Below are positions 18,366 to 26,052 of a DNA stretch of 64,000 nt, one piece after another. The notes under the pieces are model-generated. The model ran no database searches and was not told the DNA's origin. It saw only the letters and a list, made by a program, of their open reading frames with translations. Source of the DNA: Chryseosolibacter histidinae (lineage in GTDB: Bacteria > Bacteroidota > Bacteroidia > Cytophagales > Cyclobacteriaceae). How positions within the stretch are numbered: position 1 is the first letter of the stretch; every line of letters begins with the position of its first letter. A program made the translations under genes and the position numbers. The DNA is taken from the NCBI RefSeq assembly GCF_018598225.1, contig NZ_JAHESF010000018.1, positions 1-64,000 of the forward strand, in the 5' to 3' direction.

Positions 18366-19269
18366 TTTTCGGCACCTGCAACTCCTTCGCTTCCTGCTTG
18401 ATAATAAAAACCGCCGTATCATCAGGCGTGATACCACTTCCGAAGTTGAGCGTATACACCTTGGTGAACTCGGCGCCGAAAAAAAGAATAATGGATGAGT
18501 AGTACACCCAGAGCAGAATGATGATGATGGATGCCGCGGCGCCGAAGGTTAAACCGATATTGGAATTGCCGAGGTAAAACCCGATCAGGAATTTGCCCAC
18601 CAGGAACAGCAACGCCGTGAACGCGGCGCCTACCAGGGTATCCTTCCACCGGATGTGCGCGTCAGGCAGTACTTTGAAGATGATGGCAAACAGCAACGCG
18701 ATCACTACATATAAGATCACATAGTTGACCACCATGAAGATATACACAGTGGCGTCGCTGAAGAAACGCGTGAGCTTTTCAAAGAGCAGGTCTGACAGGG
18801 CGTGAACGGCCAGCGACACCATCAGCACGAAGCCGAAGCCGATGATGAGCGAAAAGGAGATGAGCCTGTTGAGCAACAGCTTGAGCCATCCCTTCCTGGG
18901 CTTCGCCTTCACAGACCAGATATAGTTGATGGAATCCTGGATCTCTGTGAACACACCGGTAGCGCCGATCACCAGAACGATCACCCCGATAAGCGCTCCG
19001 CTGGCGCCGAGCTGCGACTTCTCGATGTTGCGGATAATATCCTGGATCTGGAGCGCAGCCTGGCTTCCTACCAATCCGTTGATCTGGTAGTAGATCTTTC
19101 CGTGCACGGCGTCTTTCCCGAAAAAGATACCCGCCAGCGAGATGATAATGACCAGCACCGGCCCCAGAGAGAAGATCGTATAGTATGAGAGCGAAGCGCT
19201 GAGCTTCATTCCATGGTCATCCAAAAATTCTGTAATAGCCTGGCGCAGGATGAGCCAAAACTTACGCAT
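18319..19269 (-). CDS. YihY/BrkB family inner-membrane protein
   Basis: The 316-residue protein has the family opening (GMKLSASLSYYTIFSLGPVLVIIISLAGIFFG) and about six transmembrane helices, including VLVIGATGVFTEIQDSINYIW and IILLWVYYSSIILFFGAEF. The family was once called ribonuclease BN, but its real role is unknown; envelope transport or integrity is usually assumed. The C-terminal tail after about residue 300 (SSQEREELGVRSKK) is not conserved-looking and is encoded by a heptamer array. Its start overlaps the stop of the next upstream gene by 8 bp, implying translational coupling. Confidence 0.9.
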   Translation of the reverse strand: MRKFWLILRQAITEFLDDHGMKLSASLSYYTIFSLGPVLVIIISLAGIFFGKDAVHGKIYYQINGLVGSQAALQIQDIIRNIEKSQLGASGALIGVIVLVIGATGVFTEIQDSINYIWSVKAKPRKGWLKLLLNRLISFSLIIGFGFVLMVSLAVHALSDLLFEKLTRFFSDATVYIFMVVNYVILYVVIALLFAIIFKVLPDAHIRWKDTLVGAAFTALLFLVGKFLIGFYLGNSNIGLTFGAAASIIIILLWVYYSSIILFFGAEFTKVYTLNFGSGITPDDTAVFIIKQEAKELQVPKNSSQEREELGVRSKK

Positions 19270-19621
19270 TCACTTTCGACGTATTGATCTTCTTCTGTAT
19301 TTCGTGTACCTCAACAATGAACTTCGAGACATCGCTGTCGGAATAAGCACCGTAGGCATCTACCAGTGTTCCTTTCACACCGTCGTCGGTCTCAATAACA
19401 TACAGTATCGAATTATCGCCGGGATCCGATACACCCTCGAAGCGGTAGAAGTTGATGATGCTGATCTGGTCCGGCTTGTAAATTTTGTTTTCACTGTATG
19501 TGCTCAGACCTTTCTTCGTTACCTGAAAATCTTCTTTGTAGCCGTCTTCTTTCATTTTATTCACACAGGATGAAAGGCTTTTCATCCAGGGTACTTCTTG
19601 TGTTTGTCCTCTCGTTTCCAT
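19262..19621 (-). CDS. Small conserved hypothetical protein
   Basis: The 119-residue soluble protein (YKPDQISIINFYRFEGVSDPGDNSILYVIETDDGVKGTLVDAYGAYSD) resembles a small Bacteroidota family often labelled phosphoribosylpyrophosphate synthetase in databases, but it is far too short for that enzyme and lacks its motifs, so that label should not be trusted. Function unknown. The start may also be the Met at residue 13. It overlaps the YihY-type gene by 8 bp. Confidence 0.75.
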   Translation of the reverse strand: METRGQTQEVPWMKSLSSCVNKMKEDGYKEDFQVTKKGLSTYSENKIYKPDQISIINFYRFEGVSDPGDNSILYVIETDDGVKGTLVDAYGAYSDSDVSKFIVEVHEIQKKINTSKVNA

Positions 19622-19709
19622 TTCGTTTCGGTTTATAGTTAAAAAGTCGGCAACAACGCTACCGACTTTCGATCTTCTATTCGTTCAATCAATTTCATTG
19701 CACAGGCAT

Positions 19710-20180
19710 TCATGGCTTCACCGTTTCCTGCATATCGCGGTGACGCTTCACGGTGTCATGCATGGCCTGTATGCTGTGTTTCTGTTCTTCGATCAGTTCC
19801 CTGACGTCGCGTGGCATGGGCACTTCATCTTCCAGTGAAAGCCTGTAAACCCTGAGCGCGGCATCTTCGCCAAATTCACAGAGCGAGAGAATGGATTTGC
19901 GGTCGCGCGCACTCACGCCCGAGCGTATGTCCATCCACACGCGATAGATCTTTCCTGACTGGGTCGAGTCTGAAGACGGATCTCCGCCCAGGTTTCTCAC
20001 TTCGGCAGCCAGGTCATTGGCGTACTGCACGCTGGCGCTGGCAGCGTTGGTGAACATGGTTCTCAGATCGATATCGGTGGGCTTCAGCTCTTCCACCGCT
20101 TTCTGGTAACCTTCTGTTCGGTCGTGATTGATCCTGATAAGATCATTCAGTATCCCTATCAATTCGTTATCGGGTTTCAT
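19710..20180 (-). CDS. PA2169-type four-helix bundle protein (DUF2383)
   Basis: Starting at the ATG at 20180 (MKPDNELIGILNDLIRINHDR) gives 156 residues; the frame is open 16 codons upstream. The pattern LIGILNDLIRINHDRTEGYQKAVEELK, then FGEDAALRVYRLSLEDE and a helical C-terminus matches PA2169 family proteins, ferritin-like four-helix bundles without proven enzyme activity. These are common in stress regulons. It is 88 bp upstream of the small hypothetical gene on the same strand. Confidence 0.85.
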   Translation of the reverse strand: MKPDNELIGILNDLIRINHDRTEGYQKAVEELKPTDIDLRTMFTNAASASVQYANDLAAEVRNLGGDPSSDSTQSGKIYRVWMDIRSGVSARDRKSILSLCEFGEDAALRVYRLSLEDEVPMPRDVRELIEEQKHSIQAMHDTVKRHRDMQETVKP

Positions 20181-20526
20181 GGCTCTTTGGTTTTTTGCAT
20201 TATACACACCGGCCGGAATCATATCCACTACGTGACTATGATACTACCGATGCTCATTTGCAGAACAAGTGAAAGAAACTTGTGCCATGCCTGGGATAAA
20301 AACAGCTGCGATCAAAAGGGCTGAATGCCTGCTTCGCGACCTATCTCCACAAACTGGGCAAAAAATGCCTCAAATTTTAGTAAAGCGTCTTTATAAGGAC
20401 GCTTAAATCCTTTAAAAACCCGCTTTTAATATTTTGGCATAAATTTTAAGATTTAAGGGCATCAGCCGTTGAATCAACAACCAGATTTGAACCGGCAACA
20501 TTGGAGAAGTTGAAAAAGCGGAAAGG
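20181..20526. other. Divergent intergenic region
   Basis: The 346 bp separate the DUF2383 gene from a plus-strand lipoprotein-like gene. A hairpin with 9-bp stem and TATA loop lies at 20383-20404. The stretch 20405-20470 is AT-rich (TTTTAATATTTTGG) and is a plausible promoter zone, but box spacing does not fit the TAnnTTTG consensus exactly. Confidence 0.5.
20383..20404. other. Hairpin in divergent promoter region
   Basis: AAGCGTCTT (20383-20391), loop TATA, AGGACGCTT (20396-20404), one G-T wobble. No T run follows on either strand, so a simple terminator is unlikely; it may be an operator or part of a leader. Confidence 0.45.
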
Positions 20527-20973
20527 ATGAAAACGTTACTTCGCATTTTGGCCATGGTGATGCTCACTTTTTTGATGCTGTCGCTAACCAAATGCAATCC
20601 GAATAATGATCGTGTAGCTGGAAATAACGAGGAGACCACTTTGGCGGAAGATCTAGAACGCGAGCGTGACGAAGTTCGCAAAGATCTCCGGGAACTGAGA
20701 AAGGACCTTGATCGTGAGCTGGAAAAAGTAAACAGAAAGATCGACAAAGCTACCGATGTACAACGCGAGCGGCTCGAAGACGCGAACCGCAGATTGACAG
20801 ACGATCGTGCTAAGGTAGATGAAACGTTGGAAGACCTGGAAAACGCCAGCAACGAAACCTGGGAAGAAGTAAAAGTCGCCGCCCATAACACATCACGCGA
20901 TGTAAAGGCAGCCTTCAGGGAAGTTGGCAACGAGATCAGAGATCTCTTCCAGGATGATAAAACAAGCAATTAA
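20527..20973 (+). CDS. Coiled-coil lipoprotein-like protein
   Basis: The 148 residues open with a signal-like segment (MKTLLRILAMVMLTFLMLSLTKC); the Cys at 23 could be lipidated although LTKC is a poor lipobox. Residues 40-110 are a highly charged coiled coil with heptad-like Leu/Arg/Asp/Glu (LERERDEVRKDLRELRKDLD). The tail (EEVKVAAHNTSRDVKAAFREV) resembles the helical repeats of YtxH- and LEA-like stress proteins. Probably periplasmic; function unknown. A terminator follows 44 bp after the stop. Confidence 0.7.
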   Translation: MKTLLRILAMVMLTFLMLSLTKCNPNNDRVAGNNEETTLAEDLERERDEVRKDLRELRKDLDRELEKVNRKIDKATDVQRERLEDANRRLTDDRAKVDETLEDLENASNETWEEVKVAAHNTSRDVKAAFREVGNEIRDLFQDDKTSN

Positions 20974-21017
20974 AGATAGTTGTTCTATAGTCAGGTTTTA
21001 GCTAGTGGGGTTTAAAA

Positions 21018-21049
21018 GTCGTTACCGTCCTGGTAGCGGCTTTTTTTTT
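21018..21049 (+). terminator. Intrinsic terminator after the coiled-coil gene
   Basis: Stem 21018-21026 (GTCGTTACC) with 21032-21040 (GGTAGCGGC), 9 bp with two G-T pairs, loop GTCCT, then nine T residues. Confidence 0.88.
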
Positions 21050-21143
21050 GCCCATACTTTTCCCATGAAGCCTTTAGCGCAAGCGTCCCCAGCCCGCGAC
21101 ACAGTAGTGCGATGATAGCCAAGAGGATCCCCACCTTCTAACT

Positions 21144-21228
21144 CCCGGGCTCCTGGCTCTTCTCCTTACTCCTTACTCCTTACTCCTACTTCTTCCCCGC
21201 CTCCTGCCCCCTGGCTCCTTGTTCCTGA
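21144..21228. repeat. Heptamer array (CTCCTTA) overlapping the iron-permease-like gene end
   Basis: CTCCTTA occurs at 21162, 21169 and 21176 without gaps, then CTCCTAC (21183). After an 11-nt break come CTCCTGC (21201), CCCCTGG (21208), CTCCTTG (21215) and TTCCTGA (21222), again without gaps. Looser copies start near 21144. The minus-strand gene ends at 21186, so its last 14 codons come from the array. Confidence 0.87.
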
Positions 21229-21710
21229 CTTTTTTTCAAATCCATCGGCTTCCGTTTACGCTTCTTCTCCCTGTGAACCTCATCCGCGTCATCGATGGAG
21301 TGAGAGCTATGAAGATCGCGCTCCTGCTCCGCTAACGCTGACAACTTGATATAGAATTTTTTCAGTGTGATGAGCTCTTCTTCGGTCAGGTCTTCGATCA
21401 CGATCAGCCTGTTGCTGGCCCTTTCGTCGCAGGCAATGAGCTCGTTCAGCTTCAGCTGCGCCGCCATGGTATCCTTATTCTGCGATTGCTGGATGATGAA
21501 TACCATCAGGAACGTGATCACGGTAGTGCCGGTATTGATCACCAGTTGCCATGTATCTGAAAAATTGAAAAAATATCCGCTGGCAGCCCAGACCACAACA
21601 ATCGTTGCTGCAAAGATAAAAGCGGCAGGGCGCCCCGCAGCCCTCGTAACAACGGCGGAGATCCTGTCGAACGGATGTGATGTTCTCTGCGAAGTATTAT
21701 TTGTTTTCAT
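21186..21710 (-). CDS. Low-affinity iron permease-like membrane protein
   Basis: Starting at the ATG at 21710 (MKTNNTSQRTSHPFDRIS) gives 174 residues. Two transmembrane helices (about AAFIFAATIVVVWAASGYFF and WQLVINTGTTVITFLMVFII) and the signature QQSQNKDTMAAQLKLNELI match the bacterial low-affinity Fe permease family. Iron transport is not shown for bacterial members. The last residues (KKSQEQGARGQEAGKK) are encoded by a heptamer array rather than conserved protein sequence. It belongs to the cluster of stress-type genes. Confidence 0.85.
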   Translation of the reverse strand: MKTNNTSQRTSHPFDRISAVVTRAAGRPAAFIFAATIVVVWAASGYFFNFSDTWQLVINTGTTVITFLMVFIIQQSQNKDTMAAQLKLNELIACDERASNRLIVIEDLTEEELITLKKFYIKLSALAEQERDLHSSHSIDDADEVHREKKRKRKPMDLKKSQEQGARGQEAGKK

Positions 21711-21803
21711 GACTTTATTTAATTGAATGGCACAAGGTACAAAAAACAAAAAGTCAGGACAGCACCTGACTTTTTTTGGATCGGGAAATTAGGCATTTTG
21801 CAA

Positions 21804-21824
21804 GGTACGAGGTACGATTTACGA
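21804..21824. repeat. Short heptamer array (GGTACGA)
   Basis: GGTACGA at 21804 and 21811, then TTTACGA at 21818, all in phase. A second pair of similar units, GTACTTC and GTACCTT, is at 41570-41583. The array is short, so this call rests on similarity to the other islands. Confidence 0.5.
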
Positions 21825-21865
21825 AGACGATTTAGCGGCCTCGCACGATACGCAATGCCTGTTGT

Positions 21866-22435
21866 TTATTCTTCAACTTCCTGCTGTGCAGACTGATTGA
21901 TGTTGTTCTCTGCAAGGTTGGTCAGCAGTTCGTCGGCTTCTTTTTCTTCTTCCAGGATCTCTCCCAGAATATTGGCGATGTCTTCTTTGCCGAGTGTTTT
22001 GGCCAGCTGTGCCAGTCCACCGTAAGCAGCTATTTCATAGTGCTCCACTTTCTGTGCAGAGATGATGAGGCCTACATCGCGTGTAGAGGTGCCGTCTTCG
22101 GTATCTTCGATCACCGACTCACCTTCTTTCACCAGGCCTTCCATACCTTCACATTTTTTGCCGCGGGGCTTTTCTCCCAGCATTTCAAACACCTGCTCCA
22201 GGCGGCTTACCTGCTCCTGGGTAACGGCCAGGTGGTCGGAGAATGCTGTGGCAAGCTCTTCTGATGTTGCCGCTTTCTCCAGCTTACCCAGTGCTTTTAC
22301 AAGATGTTTCTCTGCCCAGTAGATGTCGCGTAGTTCATCAATGAACAGCTCCTGGAGCATCGATTGGTTCTCTTCCTTGGAATAAGTAGTTGCCGTACTT
22401 TTTTTGGCTGCACTCTTTTTACCTGTTCTTTCCAT
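21866..22435 (-). CDS. DUF892 (YciE/YciF) ferritin-like protein
   Basis: The 189-residue protein matches the family: MLQELFIDELRDIYWAEKHLVKAL, then LATAFSDHLAVTQEQVSRLEQVFEMLGEKPRGKKCEGMEGL, and KVEHYEIAAYGGLAQLAKTLG. Glu and His residues in these helices would form the di-iron site of a ferritin-like four-helix bundle. The family is stress-induced in enterobacteria. An N-terminal Lys/Ser/Thr-rich extension (KKSAAKKSTATTYSKEE) and an acidic tail flank the domain. It is next to a DUF6496 gene, 31 bp away. Confidence 0.93.
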   Translation of the reverse strand: MERTGKKSAAKKSTATTYSKEENQSMLQELFIDELRDIYWAEKHLVKALGKLEKAATSEELATAFSDHLAVTQEQVSRLEQVFEMLGEKPRGKKCEGMEGLVKEGESVIEDTEDGTSTRDVGLIISAQKVEHYEIAAYGGLAQLAKTLGKEDIANILGEILEEEKEADELLTNLAENNINQSAQQEVEE

Positions 22436-22466
22436 AGTTCGATTTTTTTAAATGTGTGTCCGATGA

Positions 22467-22703
22467 TTATTTCTTTGACCTGCTGCGGGAGCGCGTACTC
22501 TTTTTGGCGGTCTTCTTCCGTGGCTTCGAGGTTTTTTTACGCGGGGTCTTGTAACCTTTCTTCCGCGACTCCGAAAGGGCAATGGCGATGGCTTGCTTCC
22601 GGCTCTTCACCTTTCTGCCTGAACCGCTTTTCAGGCTTCCCTTCTTCCGCCGGCGCATGGTCCTTTTCACCTGGTCCTGCGTCTTCTTCCCGTACTTGGC
22701 CAT
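22467..22703 (-). CDS. DUF6496 basic protein
   Basis: From the ATG at 22703 (MAKYGKKTQDQVKRTM) the protein has 78 residues. The motif GSLKSGSGRKVKSRKQAIAIALSESRK is the hallmark of DUF6496 proteins; it is followed by a Lys/Arg/Ser/Thr-rich tail resembling histone H1-like sequences. Nucleic-acid binding is plausible from composition only. It is the first gene of a probable two-gene unit with the DUF892 gene. Confidence 0.88.
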   Translation of the reverse strand: MAKYGKKTQDQVKRTMRRRKKGSLKSGSGRKVKSRKQAIAIALSESRKKGYKTPRKKTSKPRKKTAKKSTRSRSRSKK

Positions 22704-22802
22704 AGTTTTACCAACACGGTTGAAAAACGCCATGCCGTTAAGCAACTATGCTTTTAGTGTAAGGGGTTGTACAGGTTGTACTAATTTATCCGCAAACGGG
22801 AA

Positions 22803-22884
22803 GGAGTAAGTAGTAAGAATTAAGGAGTAAGAATGGGCAAGAATTAGGAGACAGGAGCCAGGAGTCAGAAGAGGTTACTCCTGG
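22803..22884. repeat. Heptamer island (GGAGTAA / GAGYCAG)
   Basis: GGAGTAA (22803), GTAGTAA (22810), GAATTAA (22817), GGAGTAA (22824), one 10-nt unit, then GAATTAG (22841), GAGACAG (22848), GAGCCAG (22855) and GAGTCAG (22862). A short inverted partner, ACTCCTGGCTTCA, follows near 22877-22889. The island lies between two minus-strand genes. Confidence 0.85.
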
Positions 22885-22902
22885 CTTCACTTTCTTTTTA
22901 CT

Positions 22903-23250
22903 TCACTCGATCTTCAGATCCTTCCTCACCTTCTTCGTGAGCTTGGAACTTACCAGCTCGTACGATTGCCGTACATGATGCTCCCACTCCTTCTTTTTGA
23001 GTGCCGAGGGTTTGGTTACCAGTACCCATTTGTTCCTGGCCATGTAGGGTGCCGGCTCGAAGCCTTCGCGGGAGGTGAGCTCTTCGAACTCGTCGTCAGT
23101 GACCTTGAAAGAGGCGGAAAACGGTCCCTCGAGACCGGTCACACAGAACATCTTGCCGCCCACACAAAAACACAGGTCGTGCCCCCATTTTACATCTTCT
23201 GTGGTGCCACGAAGCGACTTGCAAAACTGCTGCAGGAATTCTATTGACAT
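22903..23250 (-). CDS. MmcQ/YjbR family protein
   Basis: The 115 residues match the YjbR fold: LRGTTEDVKWGHDLCFCVGGKMFCVTGLEG, then SFKVTDDEFEELTSREGFEPAPYMARNKWVLV and a helical end. The family has a CyaY-like or MmcQ-like alpha/beta fold and is often annotated as DNA-binding; its function is not settled. The start ATG at 23250 suits the family. It stands alone between two repeat islands. Confidence 0.9.
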   Translation of the reverse strand: MSIEFLQQFCKSLRGTTEDVKWGHDLCFCVGGKMFCVTGLEGPFSASFKVTDDEFEELTSREGFEPAPYMARNKWVLVTKPSALKKKEWEHHVRQSYELVSSKLTKKVRKDLKIE

Positions 23251-23300
23251 GCGTGTTGATTTGACTTCGTCAAATTTAGGACAGATTTCGGTGTATTACT

Positions 23301-23455
23301 AGAAGCCAGAAGTCAGGAGCCAGGAGTCAGAAGGTGCGGTGCGGTGTAAAAATCAGCCTGGGCACCGGTCTGGGAGACGTCCTGGGGCTGGTTACACCGA
23401 AACCTGGTTGTCACGCTGTATTCTCCTGGCTCCTGACTCCTGGCTCCTGGCTTCT
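23301..23455. repeat. Heptamer island with inverted AGGAGYC arms
   Basis: Left arm: AGAAGCC (23301), AGAAGTC (23308), AGGAGCC (23315), AGGAGTC (23322), AGAAGGT (23329). Right arm: TTCTCCT (23421), GGCTCCT (23428), GACTCCT (23435), GGCTCCT (23442), GGCTTCT (23449). The arms are imperfect 35-nt reverse complements around an 85-nt core that itself has CGGTGTAA...TTACACCG. The first 33 nt of the left arm recur exactly at 52185. The right arm lies immediately before kdsB. Confidence 0.9.
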
Positions 23456-23475
23456 TTTTACTAATTTTAAGCCCC

Positions 23476-24222
23476 ATGAAGAAAATAGTCGGAATCATTC
23501 CTGCACGATACGCCTCTACCCGCTTTCCAGGCAAGCCCCTGATCGATATCCAGGGCAAAAGTATGATCAGGCGGGTTTATGAGCAGGCCCGAAAATGCGC
23601 CTCGCTGAGCGACGTTATCGTGGCTACCGACGACGAACGGATCCGGCGTGAGGTGCAGGGCTTCGGTGGAAAGGTATGCCTCACATCGCCTGATCACCCC
23701 AGCGGCACAGACCGTTGCGCCGAAGTAGTGGAGACCCTGGACCTGAACTGCGACGCCGTGGTCAACATCCAGGGCGACGAGCCTTTTATTGACCCCGAGC
23801 AGATCTCGCTGGTGTGCCGTTGTTTTGACGACGAAAGGACCGAGCTCGCCACCCTCATCAAAAAGATCTCGAACCCCGAGATCCTGTTCAATCCCAATTC
23901 GCCCAAGGTGATCATCGATCGCGACCAGTTCGCCATCTACTTCAGCCGCCATCCCCTACCCTACATCAGGGGTGCCGAAGAAAAGGATTGGATCAACCGT
24001 CATACTTTTTACCAGCACATCGGCATTTATGGTTATCGCACGGATGTGCTCAAAAAAATAACACAACTTCAGCCTTCATCGCTCGAAAAAGCGGAGTCGC
24101 TGGAGCAGCTGCGATGGCTCGAGCATGGTTACAGGGTGAAGACAGCCGTCACAACATTCGAAACGCTGGCGATCGATACGCCTGACGACCTCAACCGGGT
24201 ACTCCACACGCTAAACCTGTAA
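23476..24222 (+). CDS. kdsB: 3-deoxy-manno-octulosonate cytidylyltransferase
   Basis: KdsB uses CTP to activate Kdo as CMP-Kdo, the donor for the inner core of lipopolysaccharide, in the cytoplasm. The 248 residues (usual length) include the nucleotide-binding start IIPARYASTRFPGKPL (7-22), the metal and substrate motifs VATDDERI and SGTDRCAEV, VVNIQGDEPFI, and HIGIYGYRTDVL. The gene starts 20 bp from the right arm of a repeat island and is 3 bp upstream of a DUF3667 gene, with which it probably forms an operon. Confidence 0.97.
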   Translation: MKKIVGIIPARYASTRFPGKPLIDIQGKSMIRRVYEQARKCASLSDVIVATDDERIRREVQGFGGKVCLTSPDHPSGTDRCAEVVETLDLNCDAVVNIQGDEPFIDPEQISLVCRCFDDERTELATLIKKISNPEILFNPNSPKVIIDRDQFAIYFSRHPLPYIRGAEEKDWINRHTFYQHIGIYGYRTDVLKKITQLQPSSLEKAESLEQLRWLEHGYRVKTAVTTFETLAIDTPDDLNRVLHTLNL

Positions 24223-24225
24223 AAT

Positions 24226-24987
24226 ATGATTTGTAAGAATTGCGAGGTAGCCCTCGATGGCAAGTTCTGCGCAAACTGCGGGCAGAAGGCCAATATCTCC
24301 CGGCTCACCTTTGTACACGTCATGCATGAGTTCTTCCACGCCTTTACCCACGCTGACAAAGGTGTGCTGCTACTGGCTAAAAAAATGATCCGTTACCCGG
24401 GAACAGTAGCCAGGGAGTATGTTGAAGGCAAACGAAAGAAGTATTTCAATCCGCTGAGCTTCATCGTGATCACCTCGGCCATCAACGCTTACATCTGCCT
24501 GAAAACGGGATATTACGCCGCCATGAGCCATGGCAGCGAACCCAGCAGCGGAGGCAGAAAAATGCCGGAGATCATGAAGGAGGTCTTCGAATTCAGCGAC
24601 CACAACGGAAAACTTTTAAGTCTCATCGTTGCAGTGCCCCTGCTCGCCTTTTTCTCGTGGGTGTTTTTCAGGATGTTGAGATTCAAAGCTACAAAATACA
24701 CGTTCCCCGAAACCTTTGTGCTCAACTCATTTATCGTCGGCGAAAGCAACATCATCAGGATCCTGATTTTCATCCCCCTCTTTTTGTTGTTTCCGGCGTA
24801 TGTCAACGTGAACCTGTGGATGTTCGAGTTCCTGCTGCTGATCTACCTGATCGTTGCCTATAAACAATTTTTCGGTCAGCATATTCTGCTCACCATTGTC
24901 AAGTCAGTGCTGACCATGGTGCTCTTCATCATCTTTTACTGGGTCTGCATTCTGGCTTACGTGTCCTTTAAGCATCTAATCTTTTAG
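24226..24987 (+). CDS. DUF3667 zinc-ribbon membrane protein
   Basis: The 253-residue protein begins with a zinc ribbon (CKNC-x9-CANC, residues 3-19) followed by the family segment LTFVHVMHEFFHAFTHADKGVLLLAKKMIRYPG and REYVEGKRKKYFNPLSFIVI. About four or five transmembrane helices follow. Bacteroidota-specific; function unknown. It is read 3 bp behind kdsB. Its last 12 bp overlap the convergent hydrolase gene. Confidence 0.88.
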   Translation: MICKNCEVALDGKFCANCGQKANISRLTFVHVMHEFFHAFTHADKGVLLLAKKMIRYPGTVAREYVEGKRKKYFNPLSFIVITSAINAYICLKTGYYAAMSHGSEPSSGGRKMPEIMKEVFEFSDHNGKLLSLIVAVPLLAFFSWVFFRMLRFKATKYTFPETFVLNSFIVGESNIIRILIFIPLFLLFPAYVNVNLWMFEFLLLIYLIVAYKQFFGQHILLTIVKSVLTMVLFIIFYWVCILAYVSFKHLIF

Positions 24988-25992
24988 CAGCGCGTACGGA
25001 GTTTTGGGGAGCTTCACCTGGTGGATCATGAACTGTTCCATTTCACGGTACACGCCATCAACATCGTGTGACGTGATGGACGAGCCGATCACATGCGCGC
25101 CTGTATTGGGCACCGCCTTGATCACCTTGAGCGAATCGGGTGTGCCGAGCTGCGCATTCATTTCAAGCATGGCGCTTACTTTCACCTGCGGATCCTGCTC
25201 CTGTTCGTTCTTGTAGTAATACAGGGTGAGCACGGGTTGCTTCACACGGCTGAATGTTTCGGGGTTCATGGAAGTTTCCAGGAGCTCTTCGAGCTGTACG
25301 GTAGCTTCAAGCCTGTATTTTTCATTCCAGTATTTCTGCTTCTCTTCGTTTGTGTCTTCCGCTTCGCTGTATTTTCCACCCATCACCATGCGTGCGATCT
25401 GCAGGCCCCAGTGGTTGTTCAGCACGAATGCCGCAGGGTTGTTGATGGCGATGTTGGGCGATAAGTTGATGAGCGCATTCACCCGCTCCGGATACTCGGC
25501 AGCCAGCATCAGGCTCAGTGTGCCTCCCGTTGAGGTGCCCACCAGGATCACTTTGTCGCCAATAGCGTTACCGATGGCCAGCGCTTCCTTGGCGGAGTTC
25601 CAGAGCCGGTCTGCTGTCATCAGCTGAAGTGACTCCGTAGTGTCGATACCGTGATCGGAAAGCCTTGACAGGTACAGGTTGCAGCCGAATTCAGTGGCAA
25701 GCTTGCGATGCACCGGGTCACCTTCCCGCTGGCTGGCAGAAAAACCATGCAGGTAAACAATGGCATATGGTGTTTTTCGATGGGCGCTGTCGAACCATAC
25801 GATGCGTGCTTCGTTGTCGGCTTTCAGCTTATGCTGACTCTCGTTGCTGCGGATGTGGTCGTCAAGCGCAGCAGGATCTGACGGCACAACAGGCATTGTT
25901 TTATCGTATACGGGCTTATCGGGCGAAGGCCCCAGCAGATAAATGACAAACAGCAGGATGATGGGAATGAAGATCTTTCTCAGTAGTTTCAT
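24976..25992 (-). CDS. Membrane-anchored alpha/beta hydrolase
   Basis: From the ATG at 25992 (MKLLRKIFIPIILLFVIYLL) the protein has 338 residues with one N-terminal hydrophobic helix that acts as signal anchor. The alpha/beta hydrolase signs are YAIVYLHGFSASQ (oxyanion region), nucleophile elbow GTSTGG, and a late His in NTGAHVIGS. Substrate unknown; a lipase or esterase on the outer face of the inner membrane is a fair guess. It overlaps the DUF3667 stop by 12 bp in convergent orientation. Confidence 0.85.
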   Translation of the reverse strand: MKLLRKIFIPIILLFVIYLLGPSPDKPVYDKTMPVVPSDPAALDDHIRSNESQHKLKADNEARIVWFDSAHRKTPYAIVYLHGFSASQREGDPVHRKLATEFGCNLYLSRLSDHGIDTTESLQLMTADRLWNSAKEALAIGNAIGDKVILVGTSTGGTLSLMLAAEYPERVNALINLSPNIAINNPAAFVLNNHWGLQIARMVMGGKYSEAEDTNEEKQKYWNEKYRLEATVQLEELLETSMNPETFSRVKQPVLTLYYYKNEQEQDPQVKVSAMLEMNAQLGTPDSLKVIKAVPNTGAHVIGSSITSHDVDGVYREMEQFMIHQVKLPKTPYALLKD

Positions 25993-26052
25993 AAGGGCAT
26001 AAATTAAGGTGAAGATACAAGGCTCAGTCCGGTAAGCCAAATCAACTTAATG

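Noticed and set aside
19262-19621. Phosphoribosylpyrophosphate synthetase
   Set aside because: The protein has 119 residues and none of the PRPP-synthetase motifs.
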